The notes under the pieces are model-generated. The model searched no databases. It had not been told where the DNA came from and worked only from the letters and a program-made list of their open reading frames with translations. DNA of 5,704 bases from JAKBCQ01 sp021807585. Its GTDB lineage: Bacteria; Planctomycetota; Planctomycetia; Isosphaerales; Isosphaeraceae. Positions 1-5,704 of the stretch are shown here, one piece after another; the first letter of the stretch is position 1; the number at the start of each line of letters is the position of its first letter. The stretch spans positions 1 to 5,704 of the forward strand of contig DAHWFG010000273.1 of NCBI GenBank assembly GCA_027325115.1, in the 5' to 3' direction. The position numbers were made by a program, and so were the translations under genes.

Positions 1-60
1 ATTAAGATGACCCCTTCGGATTTGAACACAGGCGACGTTTGGGAGAGCGATCTCGCATGA
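1..60 (+). CDS. 3' end of an upstream gene (partial, unknown product)
   Basis: Frame 1 is open from the window edge for 19 codons and ends at TGA 58-60. The other two forward frames hit stops at once (TAA at 3-5, TGA at 8-10). The visible C-terminus reads IKMTPSDLNTGDVWESDLA, and no family can be recognised from so little. The stop overlaps the ATG at 57 of the peptidase gene in the classic ATGA arrangement. This suggests both genes are on one transcript and that translation of the second is coupled to the first. The overlap is the main support, because a 19-codon open stretch alone could be chance. Confidence 0.5.
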   Translation: MKMTPSDLNTGDVWESDLA

Positions 61-1748
61 ACCGATTCATGTATCTTGGATTTTGGATTTTCATTTCCGC
101 GGCGCCCGCGGTCGTCGCGGCCGGCGATCGTCCCGCGGCCGATCTCAAACCCGCATTCGAACGGATGTCCGCTTCGGGGCTTCTCGCTCATATCAAAACG
201 CTCTCCTCCGACGAGTTCGAAGGCCGCGGGCCGGGAACGATCGGCGAAACGAGATCGGTTGAATATATCTCGAAGCAATTTCGCGAACTCGGCCTCAAGC
301 CGGGAAACCCGGACGGAACGTACTTTCAGAAAGTTCCGCTCGTCGGTTTCTCGTCGCGGGTCGAGGGATCGATCTCGGTCGGGGGGAAACGGATCGATCT
401 CAAATTCCCTCAAGATTGGGTTGCGGTTTCGCGTCGATTCACCCCCGAGGTTCGTGTCGAGGCTTCGGACATCGTCTTCGTCGGCTACGGCGTCGTCGCT
501 CCCGAATACGACTGGGACGATTACAAAGGGCTCGACGTTCGAGGCAAAACGATCGTCATGCTCGTGAACGATCCCGCGGTTCCCGATCCCGCCGATCCGT
601 CGAAGCTCGATCCCGCGGTCTTCAAAGGTAAAGCGATGACGTATTATGGTCGCTGGACATATAAGTACGAAATTGCATCCGAAAAAGGCGCCGCGGCGGC
701 GATCATCATTCACGAGACGGGCCCCGCGGGTTATCCGTTCGAGGTCGTATCGGGAAGCTGGGGGCGCGAGAATTTCGACATCGCGCGAACCGACGGCAAT
801 CGCGATCGCGTTTCGATCGAGTCGTGGATCACCGAGCCCGCCGCGCGATTGTTTCTCGCCGCCGCGGGTCAAGATTTCGACGCGCTCAAAAAAGCCGCCG
901 CGAAACGCGATTTCCGCCCCGTTCCGCTCGCGGCGAAGGGGGAATTCCGCGCTCGAAACACCATCAGGACGATCGATTCGCTCAACGTGGCGGGACTCGT
1001 CGAAGGGGGGGATCCCGCGGTGAAAAACGAGTACGTCGTCTACACGGCGCATTGGGATCATCTGGGCAAAGATGAATCGCGTAAAGGTGATCAAATCTTT
1101 AACGGTGCGGTCGACAACGCGTCGGGGGTCGCGTCGATTCTCGAGATCGCCAAGGGGTTCAAGGCGTTGGCCAAGCCTCCGCGACGGTCGATCGTGTTCA
1201 TCGCGGTGACCGCCGAGGAAAAGGGGCTCCTGGGGGCGAAATATTACGCCGAGCATCCGCTTTATCCTTTAGAAAAAACGCTCGCAAATATCAATATTGA
1301 TGGAATTAATGTTTGGGGAAAGACGACCGACATCGTCGACGTCGGCCTGGGGATGTCGGATCTCGACGATCTGCTCGCGGACGTTGCGAGCCGCCGGGAG
1401 CGCAGCGTCATGCCCGACGCCGAGCCCGAAAAGGGCTTCTTTTATCGGTCGGATCATTTCGAGTTCGCCAAGCTCGGCGTCCCTGCGCTCGACACCGATT
1501 CGGGAACGAAGTATCCCGGCAAACCCGCCGATTTCGGGATCAAAAAGCGCGACGAATACACCAGGAACGATTATCATAAGCCGACCGACGAGATCAAACC
1601 GGGGTGGGATCTTTCGGGAGCGGTCGACGATCTCGAGCTGCTGCTCGAAGTCGGCGTTCGGGTCGCCGACGGCGACGCGTATCCCGCCTGGAAAAAGAGC
1701 TCCGAGTTCCGGGCCCGCCGCGAGGCCGCTCTCAAATCGAAACGTTGA
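57..1748 (+). CDS. Secreted M28-family zinc aminopeptidase with PA domain
   Basis: A 563-residue exported metallopeptidase, expected to remove N-terminal residues from peptides outside the cytoplasmic membrane. Residues 1-22 are a signal peptide: an N-terminal Arg, a hydrophobic core, and a likely cut after AVVAA. Near the mature N-terminus is DEFEGRGPGT, common in this M28 group. A protease-associated (PA) domain is inserted at about 130-255 and includes FVGYGVVAPEYDWDDYKG and YYGRWTYKYE. The M28 catalytic part follows with its full co-catalytic di-zinc set: His332 and Asp334 (AHWDHLG), bridging Asp353 (AVDNASG), Glu387-Glu388 (TAEEKG), Asp415 (NINIDG) and His467 (RSDHFEF). Roles are assigned by analogy with Aeromonas aminopeptidase. 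No key residue is missing, so it should be active. I chose ATG 57 over the upstream TTG at 39 because it overlaps the preceding stop as ATGA, has GGAG at 42-45, and puts the signal peptide at the N-terminus. The natural substrate cannot be told from sequence. Confidence 0.93.
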   Translation: MNRFMYLGFWIFISAAPAVVAAGDRPAADLKPAFERMSASGLLAHIKTLSSDEFEGRGPGTIGETRSVEYISKQFRELGLKPGNPDGTYFQKVPLVGFSSRVEGSISVGGKRIDLKFPQDWVAVSRRFTPEVRVEASDIVFVGYGVVAPEYDWDDYKGLDVRGKTIVMLVNDPAVPDPADPSKLDPAVFKGKAMTYYGRWTYKYEIASEKGAAAAIIIHETGPAGYPFEVVSGSWGRENFDIARTDGNRDRVSIESWITEPAARLFLAAAGQDFDALKKAAAKRDFRPVPLAAKGEFRARNTIRTIDSLNVAGLVEGGDPAVKNEYVVYTAHWDHLGKDESRKGDQIFNGAVDNASGVASILEIAKGFKALAKPPRRSIVFIAVTAEEKGLLGAKYYAEHPLYPLEKTLANINIDGINVWGKTTDIVDVGLGMSDLDDLLADVASRRERSVMPDAEPEKGFFYRSDHFEFAKLGVPALDTDSGTKYPGKPADFGIKKRDEYTRNDYHKPTDEIKPGWDLSGAVDDLELLLEVGVRVADGDAYPAWKKSSEFRARREAALKSKR

Positions 1749-1753
1749 CGATC

Positions 1754-1786
1754 AATTGTCTTTAAAAATCATATATATCGACAATT
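1754..1786. repeat. Short inverted repeat in the AT-rich gap after the peptidase gene
   Basis: AATTGTC at 1754-1760 is the exact reverse complement of GACAATT at 1780-1786, with a 19-base AT-rich loop between them. The stem is only 7 bp and mostly A/T, and no T-run follows, so it is not a standard intrinsic terminator. It may be a weak hairpin, an operator-like dyad or chance. The 57-base gap otherwise holds only the ribosome binding site AAGGA (1791-1795) of the next gene. Confidence 0.2.
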
Positions 1787-1805
1787 ACTGAAGGACGAAT
1801 GATCG

Positions 1806-3770
1806 ATGCCGTCTCGGTTGAAAGGGTCGATCGCGACATCCGCCGCGATTCTCGCGATCGCCGCCGCAGCGGCGTGGCTCGACGTTCGCTTCGGCGCGGT
1901 CGCGACGGCGTTTGATTTCATCGCGCATCAATTTTATGAAATCCCGATGCTCGCTTCGATTCGTCGGCCGAGCCAGATCGCGCTCGTGCGCGTTCATCTG
2001 CCGATATTCGCGTCGCTCGCTTGCTGCGCCGCCGCGGTTACTCCGTTCTTATCGAGGAACGGAAAATCGTTTGTAAAGATATTTTTGATCGGTTATGCGT
2101 TTCGCGCGGTCGTCTGGATCGTCGGCGGGAATTTGCCGCTCGTTCCGGGAGACGACTGTCATTATCTTGAAGTCGCCAAATCGGTGTATCGCGGCGAGGG
2201 CCCCGTCAAGCATTATGTGGAAAGTTACTTTATCGATTATCCCGAGATTCGCCTAAACAAAGGGATCTTGGACGACTGGGCGACTCCGCTCTACGCGTAC
2301 GTTCTCGCGGGGGCGTATCGGCTGACGGGAGTCGTACCGGGCGAATCGATCGAGGCGACCGTCGCGGTTTCCAAAGGGACGAGCTTCGTTTTCGGGTTGC
2401 TCACGCTCCCGCTTTTATTCGGATTCGCGCTGCGAAGGTACGGATCGGAAGCGGCGCTCGCCGCGACCGCGATGCTGGCGGTGATACCTGTTCATGTTTT
2501 ATACGCCGGTTTAGGTTTGCGCGAAAGCCTGGTCGCGTTCATGTGCCTGGCGGCGGTTTGGCTGCTGACCGAGATCGATGCGACCGACGGAATCTCCTCA
2601 TGGCTGTGCGCGATCGCTGGAGGAATCGCCGCGGGATGCGCGATCCTGGCGCGCGACGCGTCGATCGCGCTCGTCGCGGCGCTCGGCGTTTACGCGATCG
2701 TTCGCTTCGGCAAATCCAAGCCCCTCGGTCTCTTCGCTTGGGGTTTATCCGCGGCGGTCGTGATCGCCCCCTGGGCGTGGGCGACGACGATCCGCTACGG
2801 CAAACCCTTTTATACGTACACACAATATTTTCAATACACGTTTTCGTGGACGATACACCATTATCAAGAGGGAATCCCCCGCGCCGCCGATTTTTACACA
2901 TGGGCGAACGCGCCTTCGATCTTACGCGTGAAGATCAAATCGATTTTTATTATCCTAACGGTTTCGACGATGATCCTCGGCCCGCCGCTCGTTTACGGAA
3001 TTGCGCGAAGGTTTTGGAGCCGACGGAGGAATCAAGAAAAGAGCGGGGGGGGTGCGGTTCGACGAGGCGTCGAAATCGATCGGCTCGTCGTTTGGCTTTT
3101 TTTCGTCTTCGTCGCCGCGACCCTCGCTCGAGTGTCCGATATCACCCAGGTCTCACAGCTCGGTCGCTATTATCTGCCGATCTTCGTCGTCGCGATCCCG
3201 ACCGCCGCGGCGGGTTTAATCGATTTTGTACGTGCTTATGCGATTCAGCCCCTCGTCTGGAAGCGATCGGCGCTTTTGATACCCGCGTTATGGTGGGCCG
3301 ATCCTACGTGGTCATACGATTACACGTGGTTCACCAAGCCGTATCAATTGCATTGGCTTGCGCTCCGCGACGCGGGGGATTGGATGAAAACGCACCCCGA
3401 GGAGGTTCCCCGCGACGCCCGCGTGATGACGTGGTTTCCCTGGGAACTGAGGCTCGCGAGCGATCGGCCGACGATCCTCATGCCGCGTTCGTTTTACCCG
3501 AGCGTCGCGATGCAGTCCGAGCGGCTCGACCGCGCGATCCGACAATACGGAGTCACTCACGTGCTTTGGGGTTCATTCGAAACGCCCCCTCACGTCGACC
3601 CCGAAACGTTCGGTCCCTACCTCGACCGCGTCCGCGCAACGACGCTCGCCGGCGCCAAAGAATTGATGAAGTCTAAACCCGGTTATCCTTACCCAGTGCG
3701 GCTCTATCGCCTCGGCTCGGCGCCGCGAGGGAAAGCGACGACGACCGCCAAGACCGCGAAATCCCCGTAG
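1806..3770 (+). CDS. Polytopic GT-C membrane glycosyltransferase, GT39/PMT-like
   Basis: A 654-residue integral membrane protein with roughly 12-14 hydrophobic segments from about 8 to 495, then a soluble domain at about 500-640. This is the plan of GT-C enzymes of the PMT/ArnT type, which move a sugar from a polyprenyl-phosphate donor to a protein or lipid on the outer face of the membrane. The first large outer loop, after the third hydrophobic segment, carries the acidic pair Asp116-Asp117 in PGDDCHYLEVAKSV, where the family has its catalytic metal-binding Asp/Glu. Other family-like points are LRESLVAF near 238-245, LARDAS near 281-286, and GRYYLP at 453-458 (compare the RYLLP-type motif). 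The C-terminal part (DAGDWMKTHPEEVP, then DRPTILMP) resembles the soluble end of bacterial GT39-like proteins. The tail, from about 642, is rich in Thr and Lys. ATG 1806 has AAGGA 10 bases upstream. The gene may be co-transcribed with the peptidase 57 bases upstream, but no functional link is evident. Sugar and acceptor are unknown. Confidence 0.8.
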   Translation: MPSRLKGSIATSAAILAIAAAAAWLDVRFGAVATAFDFIAHQFYEIPMLASIRRPSQIALVRVHLPIFASLACCAAAVTPFLSRNGKSFVKIFLIGYAFRAVVWIVGGNLPLVPGDDCHYLEVAKSVYRGEGPVKHYVESYFIDYPEIRLNKGILDDWATPLYAYVLAGAYRLTGVVPGESIEATVAVSKGTSFVFGLLTLPLLFGFALRRYGSEAALAATAMLAVIPVHVLYAGLGLRESLVAFMCLAAVWLLTEIDATDGISSWLCAIAGGIAAGCAILARDASIALVAALGVYAIVRFGKSKPLGLFAWGLSAAVVIAPWAWATTIRYGKPFYTYTQYFQYTFSWTIHHYQEGIPRAADFYTWANAPSILRVKIKSIFIILTVSTMILGPPLVYGIARRFWSRRRNQEKSGGGAVRRGVEIDRLVVWLFFVFVAATLARVSDITQVSQLGRYYLPIFVVAIPTAAAGLIDFVRAYAIQPLVWKRSALLIPALWWADPTWSYDYTWFTKPYQLHWLALRDAGDWMKTHPEEVPRDARVMTWFPWELRLASDRPTILMPRSFYPSVAMQSERLDRAIRQYGVTHVLWGSFETPPHVDPETFGPYLDRVRATTLAGAKELMKSKPGYPYPVRLYRLGSAPRGKATTTAKTAKSP

Positions 3771-3771
3771 A

Positions 3772-3800
3772 TCGCCGTAAATGGAATCATATGGTATAAT
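3772..3800 (+). promoter_or_regulatory. Probable sigma-70-type promoter with extended -10, upstream of the amidohydrolase gene
   Basis: TATAAT at 3795-3800 matches the -10 consensus exactly and is preceded by TG at 3792-3793, the extended -10 form. A weak -35 (TCGCCG, 3772-3777, three of six matches to TTGACA) sits 17 bases upstream. Transcription would begin near 3807, leaving a leader of about 32 bases. The gap is strongly AT-rich compared with the genes on either side, which fits a promoter but also makes a chance TATAAT more likely. If real, it gives the amidohydrolase gene its own promoter, separate from the glycosyltransferase. Confidence 0.5.
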
Positions 3801-3830
3801 ATCATAATAATTAATATATGATTTGTTATT

Positions 3831-3834
3831 GGAG
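3831..3834 (+). promoter_or_regulatory. Ribosome binding site for the amidohydrolase gene
   Basis: GGAG lies 4 bases before ATG 3839 and 7 bases before the next in-frame ATG at 3842. The 7-base spacing is closer to usual, so translation may really begin at the second ATG. The two options differ by a single Met. Confidence 0.5.
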
Positions 3835-3838
3835 CTGA

Positions 3839-5089
3839 ATGATGAGCGACGAAGTTCGAACGGTGGCGGCGCGGTGGATTTTTCCGGTCGAGGGGGCGCC
3901 GATCGAACAGGGGATGATTGTGATTGCGAACGGTCGGATCGAATCGATCGGTCGCCGTGACGGTCGATCGGTCGACCGCGATTTTCCGGCCGCGGCGCTC
4001 GTCCCCGGGTTCGTCAACGCGCACACGCATCTGGAATTAACGTCGATCGCCGGCGACGAGAGCGACGAGATCCGCTGGCTTCACTCGGTGATCGAACATC
4101 GCAGGAGATCGACCCCCGAGGCGTCCGCCGCGGCGATCGAAGCCAATCTTGCGCAGGCGATTCGCCTGGGAACGACGCTGATCGGCGACGTAACAACTGA
4201 TTTTGCAAGCGCATATATGTTAGGTCGTGCGCCTTTGAGGAGTTTTTCGTATTCGGAGTTGATTGGTTTAAAATACGAACGGGGCTTTGAGACGACGCGG
4301 CGCGCCTGGGAGATCGCCGAACGGCTTGATGCCGAGACCCGCGAGGATTCGGTCGCGTCGGGCGTGCGCGGCGATCGTCGGCTCGGGTTTAGCCCTCACG
4401 CTCCTTATAGCACCGCGGGCTGGATTTATCGGAAAGCCGCGGCGAGCGGTCGACCTCTCATGACGCACCTTGCCGAGACTCCCGAGGAGATCGAGCTGTT
4501 ACGCGATCGATCGGGAAGGATGCGAGAATTATTGGAATCGATCGGGGCGTGGGATGAAAACTGGGCGCCGATCGGTTCGAATCCCGCGGATTATTTGACG
4601 TCCGACGGGCTCGAACGTGTCGATTGGATCGTCGCGCACGGAACGTATTTTCGCGATGAAGATTTATCAATATTTGCTATTTCGGCCGACTCCGACGATC
4701 CAAGGCGGTCGATCGTATTCTGTCCGCGTACGCACGCGCGGTTCGGGCATTCGGCGCATCCTTATCGGCGGATTCTCGATCTTGGCGGCGCCGTCTGTAT
4801 CGGGACCGACGGGCTCTCTTCGGCGGCGACGCTGGGGGTTTTAGACGAACTTCGATATGTGCGTCGGGTCGATCGCGATTTTGATTGTGGAACATTATTG
4901 CGGCTGGGAACGCACAGCGGGGCGTGGGCGTTTCGCCTCGAGCGCGAGACGGGAAGTCTGGCGCCGGGGAAATCGGCCGACATCGCCGCGGTTGCGATTC
5001 CCGATCGAGAAACCTCCGATCCCTACGAGCTTTTGTTCGATTCCGATCTCCCCGTCGTCGCGACGATGTTTCGAGGGCGATTTGTTTAG
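3839..5089 (+). CDS. Amidohydrolase, cytosine-deaminase-like/SAH-deaminase group (possible aminodeoxyfutalosine deaminase)
   Basis: A 416-residue cytoplasmic amidohydrolase-superfamily enzyme: a TIM-barrel flanked by the N- and C-terminal pieces of a small beta-sandwich (ANGRIESIG near the start, GSLAPGKSADIAAV near the end). The single-metal deaminase set is complete: His62 and His64 (NAHTHLE), His210 with Glu213 (THLAE), His267 (VAHG) and Asp324 (IGTDG). His187 in FSPHAPYS matches the substrate-contacting His of SAH/MTA deaminases. The stretch FCPRTHARFGH replaces the usual CPRSN segment. Length is normal for the group. The family mostly removes ammonia from purine-type rings (S-adenosylhomocysteine, methylthioadenosine, aminodeoxyfutalosine); chlorohydrolases and 8-oxoguanine deaminases are relatives. 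An MqnX-like role in futalosine-route menaquinone synthesis is plausible for a planctomycete, but no mqn gene is nearby, so I give no symbol. The start could equally be the ATG at 3842. The gene lies 68 bases after the glycosyltransferase and appears to have its own promoter. Confidence 0.85.
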   Translation: MMSDEVRTVAARWIFPVEGAPIEQGMIVIANGRIESIGRRDGRSVDRDFPAAALVPGFVNAHTHLELTSIAGDESDEIRWLHSVIEHRRRSTPEASAAAIEANLAQAIRLGTTLIGDVTTDFASAYMLGRAPLRSFSYSELIGLKYERGFETTRRAWEIAERLDAETREDSVASGVRGDRRLGFSPHAPYSTAGWIYRKAAASGRPLMTHLAETPEEIELLRDRSGRMRELLESIGAWDENWAPIGSNPADYLTSDGLERVDWIVAHGTYFRDEDLSIFAISADSDDPRRSIVFCPRTHARFGHSAHPYRRILDLGGAVCIGTDGLSSAATLGVLDELRYVRRVDRDFDCGTLLRLGTHSGAWAFRLERETGSLAPGKSADIAAVAIPDRETSDPYELLFDSDLPVVATMFRGRFV

Positions 5090-5122
5090 CAAGCGATTGT
5101 TATCTATCAACGAATAATAATG

Positions 5123-5341
5123 CTAGATATTATATGTATTCAAATATAAAAGACGATCGCCAAAATAATCGCGAATCAATCCGACGGCGCCGGAGCCGAG
5201 TTCGATTGTCGACTCGGTATTCCATTGAGGTTTCGTCGCCGTGAGGACTCGCGGGATAGGATCGATTATGATCTCACGAATCCGTCGATCGTCGTATCGT
5301 TCGAGAATCGATTGGGCCGATCCGATCGCTTTGGATTCCAT
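5123..5341 (-). CDS. Possible small hypothetical protein in the gap, doubtful
   Basis: A 72-codon minus-strand frame begins MESKAIGSAQSILERYDD and contains IIIDPIPRVLTAT; I recognise no family. For it: codon choice resembles the neighbouring genes (about 54% G/C at third positions, counted by eye), it fills a gap with no other gene, and its composition is protein-like. Against it: it has only a weak AGAAAG-like site before the ATG, it starts just 26 bases from the divergent Rpn-like gene, its last codons run into AT-rich DNA, and the plus strand in the same codon register is also open and codon-like. It may be a real small gene, a decayed remnant, or an effect of the CGATCG-rich base pattern. 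Confidence 0.22.
   Translation of the reverse strand: MESKAIGSAQSILERYDDRRIREIIIDPIPRVLTATKPQWNTESTIELGSGAVGLIRDYFGDRLLYLNTYNI
5196..5217. repeat. Hairpin-forming inverted repeat between the amidohydrolase and Rpn-like genes
   Basis: CCGAGT at 5196-5201 pairs exactly with ACTCGG at 5212-5217. One further T-G wobble (5202/5211) leaves an 8-base loop. It lies 107 bases after the amidohydrolase stop. No T-run follows, so a standard intrinsic terminator is not supported; it could still stabilise a transcript end. It also falls inside the doubtful minus-strand frame. Confidence 0.3.
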
Positions 5342-5355
5342 TCACTTTCTAATAC

Positions 5356-5361
5356 CGGAGG
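5356..5361 (+). promoter_or_regulatory. Strong ribosome binding site fixing a GTG start
   Basis: CGGAGG sits six bases before GTG 5368. It is the best Shine-Dalgarno match in the window and decides the start of the Rpn-like gene at GTG rather than at the later in-frame ATG 5392. Confidence 0.7.
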
Positions 5362-5367
5362 TTTCCC

Positions 5368-5704
5368 GTGGCGAAAAAGTATGACGTCGTGATGAAAGAG
5401 CTGGTCGAACGCGATCCCGCGGCGTGGCTCGCGCTTTTGGGAATCAAGACCAAAGGACCGATCGGGATCGTCAACACCGATCTCTCGGCGTTCTCGTCCG
5501 ACGCCGACAAGATCCTCCTGATCAAAACGGCCAAATCGCATCTTGTTCATATGGAATTTCAATCGACACGCGACTACACCCTGCCAAGACGTTTGTTGCG
5601 ATATAACGTGATCATTGGTTATGGACAAAAGAAGATCGTGCGCAGCTACGCGCTCCTCTTGAATCCCAGGGCCGATTTCGCCAAACTGACGGGATTGTAT
5701 GAAG
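5368..5704 (+). CDS. Rpn-family / PD-(D/E)XK nuclease-like protein, 3' truncated by window edge
   Basis: The first 112 codons of a gene that runs off the window. The protein begins MAKKYDVVMKELVERDPAAW, followed by NTDLSAFSSDADKIL (36-50), HMEFQS (61-66) and LPRRLLRYNVIIGY (72-85). This order is typical of Rpn-like/transposase_31-type PD-(D/E)XK proteins, which occur in many copies in planctomycetes and cyanobacteria. The likely active-site acids are one of Asp38, Asp45 or Asp47 and Glu63, with the E-x-Q form (Glu63, Gln65) replacing the usual E-x-K. Characterised E. coli Rpn proteins are DNA endonucleases that promote RecA-independent recombination; whether this one cuts DNA is unknown. The C-terminal half, often charged and variable in length, is not visible. 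The start is GTG 5368, set by CGGAGG six bases upstream. Family assignment rests on my recognition of these motifs, not a search. Confidence 0.72.
   Translation, partial: MAKKYDVVMKELVERDPAAWLALLGIKTKGPIGIVNTDLSAFSSDADKILLIKTAKSHLVHMEFQSTRDYTLPRRLLRYNVIIGYGQKKIVRSYALLLNPRADFAKLTGLYE

Noticed and set aside
39..56. Upstream TTG start that would add six residues to the peptidase
   Set aside because: It would put two Args and a Glu before the signal peptide and ignores the ATGA overlap at 57-60. ATG 57 is better supported.
571..1021. Repeated GATCCCGCGGT words (near 571, 609 and 1011) as a possible repeat element
   Set aside because: They encode the same Asp-Pro-Ala-Val residues with the preferred codons of this genome. 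Spacing is irregular and they lie inside one gene.
2543..3676. Plus-strand open frame of 377 codons inside the glycosyltransferase gene
   Set aside because: The translation is extremely rich in Arg, Asp and Pro, as expected from an out-of-frame read of GC-rich coding DNA. The overlapping frame has clear membrane segments and motifs.
3704..4030. Minus-strand open frame of 108 codons spanning the gap between the glycosyltransferase and amidohydrolase genes
   Set aside because: Most of it lies opposite two well-supported genes, its translation is Arg-rich shadow-like sequence, and it reads through an AT-rich promoter-like gap. There is no family similarity.
5114..5133. ATAATA (5114-5119) and TATTAT (5128-5133) as a terminator stem after the amidohydrolase gene
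   Set aside because: The stem is six A/T pairs only, too weak to form a terminator, and no T-run follows.
5266..5628. Minus-strand open frame of 120 codons opposite the Rpn-like gene
   Set aside because: It lies opposite a gene with recognisable motifs and a strong ribosome binding site. I saw no family features in its translation.
1..5704. A defence island, biosynthetic cluster or other new multi-gene system
   Set aside because: The genes belong to known families with unrelated roles and separate spacing. Only one nuclease-like gene is present, at the edge, with no partner visible.

Overview
The window reads as chromosomal DNA of a GC-rich bacterium, most likely a member of the Planctomycetota. 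That placement is an inference from two things: the style of the proteins (an exported M28 peptidase with an inserted PA domain, a GT39-like membrane glycosyltransferase, and an Rpn/PD-(D/E)XK protein of a type common in planctomycetes) and a strong excess of the word CGATCG. No marker gene confirms it.

Layout: all well-supported genes lie on the + strand. Positions 1-60 hold the last codons of an upstream gene, whose TGA overlaps the start codon of the next gene (ATGA at 57-60). Positions 57-1748 encode a secreted M28 zinc aminopeptidase. After an AT-rich gap of 57 bases, 1806-3770 encode a large polytopic membrane glycosyltransferase of GT-C/PMT type. A second AT-rich gap of 68 bases carries a consensus extended -10 promoter. 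It precedes 3839-5089, an amidohydrolase of the cytosine-deaminase-like/SAH-deaminase group that may be an aminodeoxyfutalosine deaminase. A gap of 278 bases (5090-5367) follows: first an AT-rich stretch, then a coding-like block of uncertain status that contains a small hairpin and a possible minus-strand ORF. From 5368 to the window edge runs the N-terminal part of an Rpn-family (PD-(D/E)XK) protein with a strong ribosome binding site.

The genes do not form an obvious pathway. The peptidase and the glycosyltransferase act at or outside the cytoplasmic membrane. The amidohydrolase is a cytoplasmic enzyme of nucleoside or amine metabolism and has its own promoter. The Rpn-like protein is probably DNA-associated and stands alone. 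I see no CRISPR array, tRNA, rRNA, insertion sequence or attachment site, and no convincing evidence of a new biological system. The points most worth a second look are the CGATCG word bias, the ambiguous block before the Rpn-like gene, and the unresolved substrate of the amidohydrolase.
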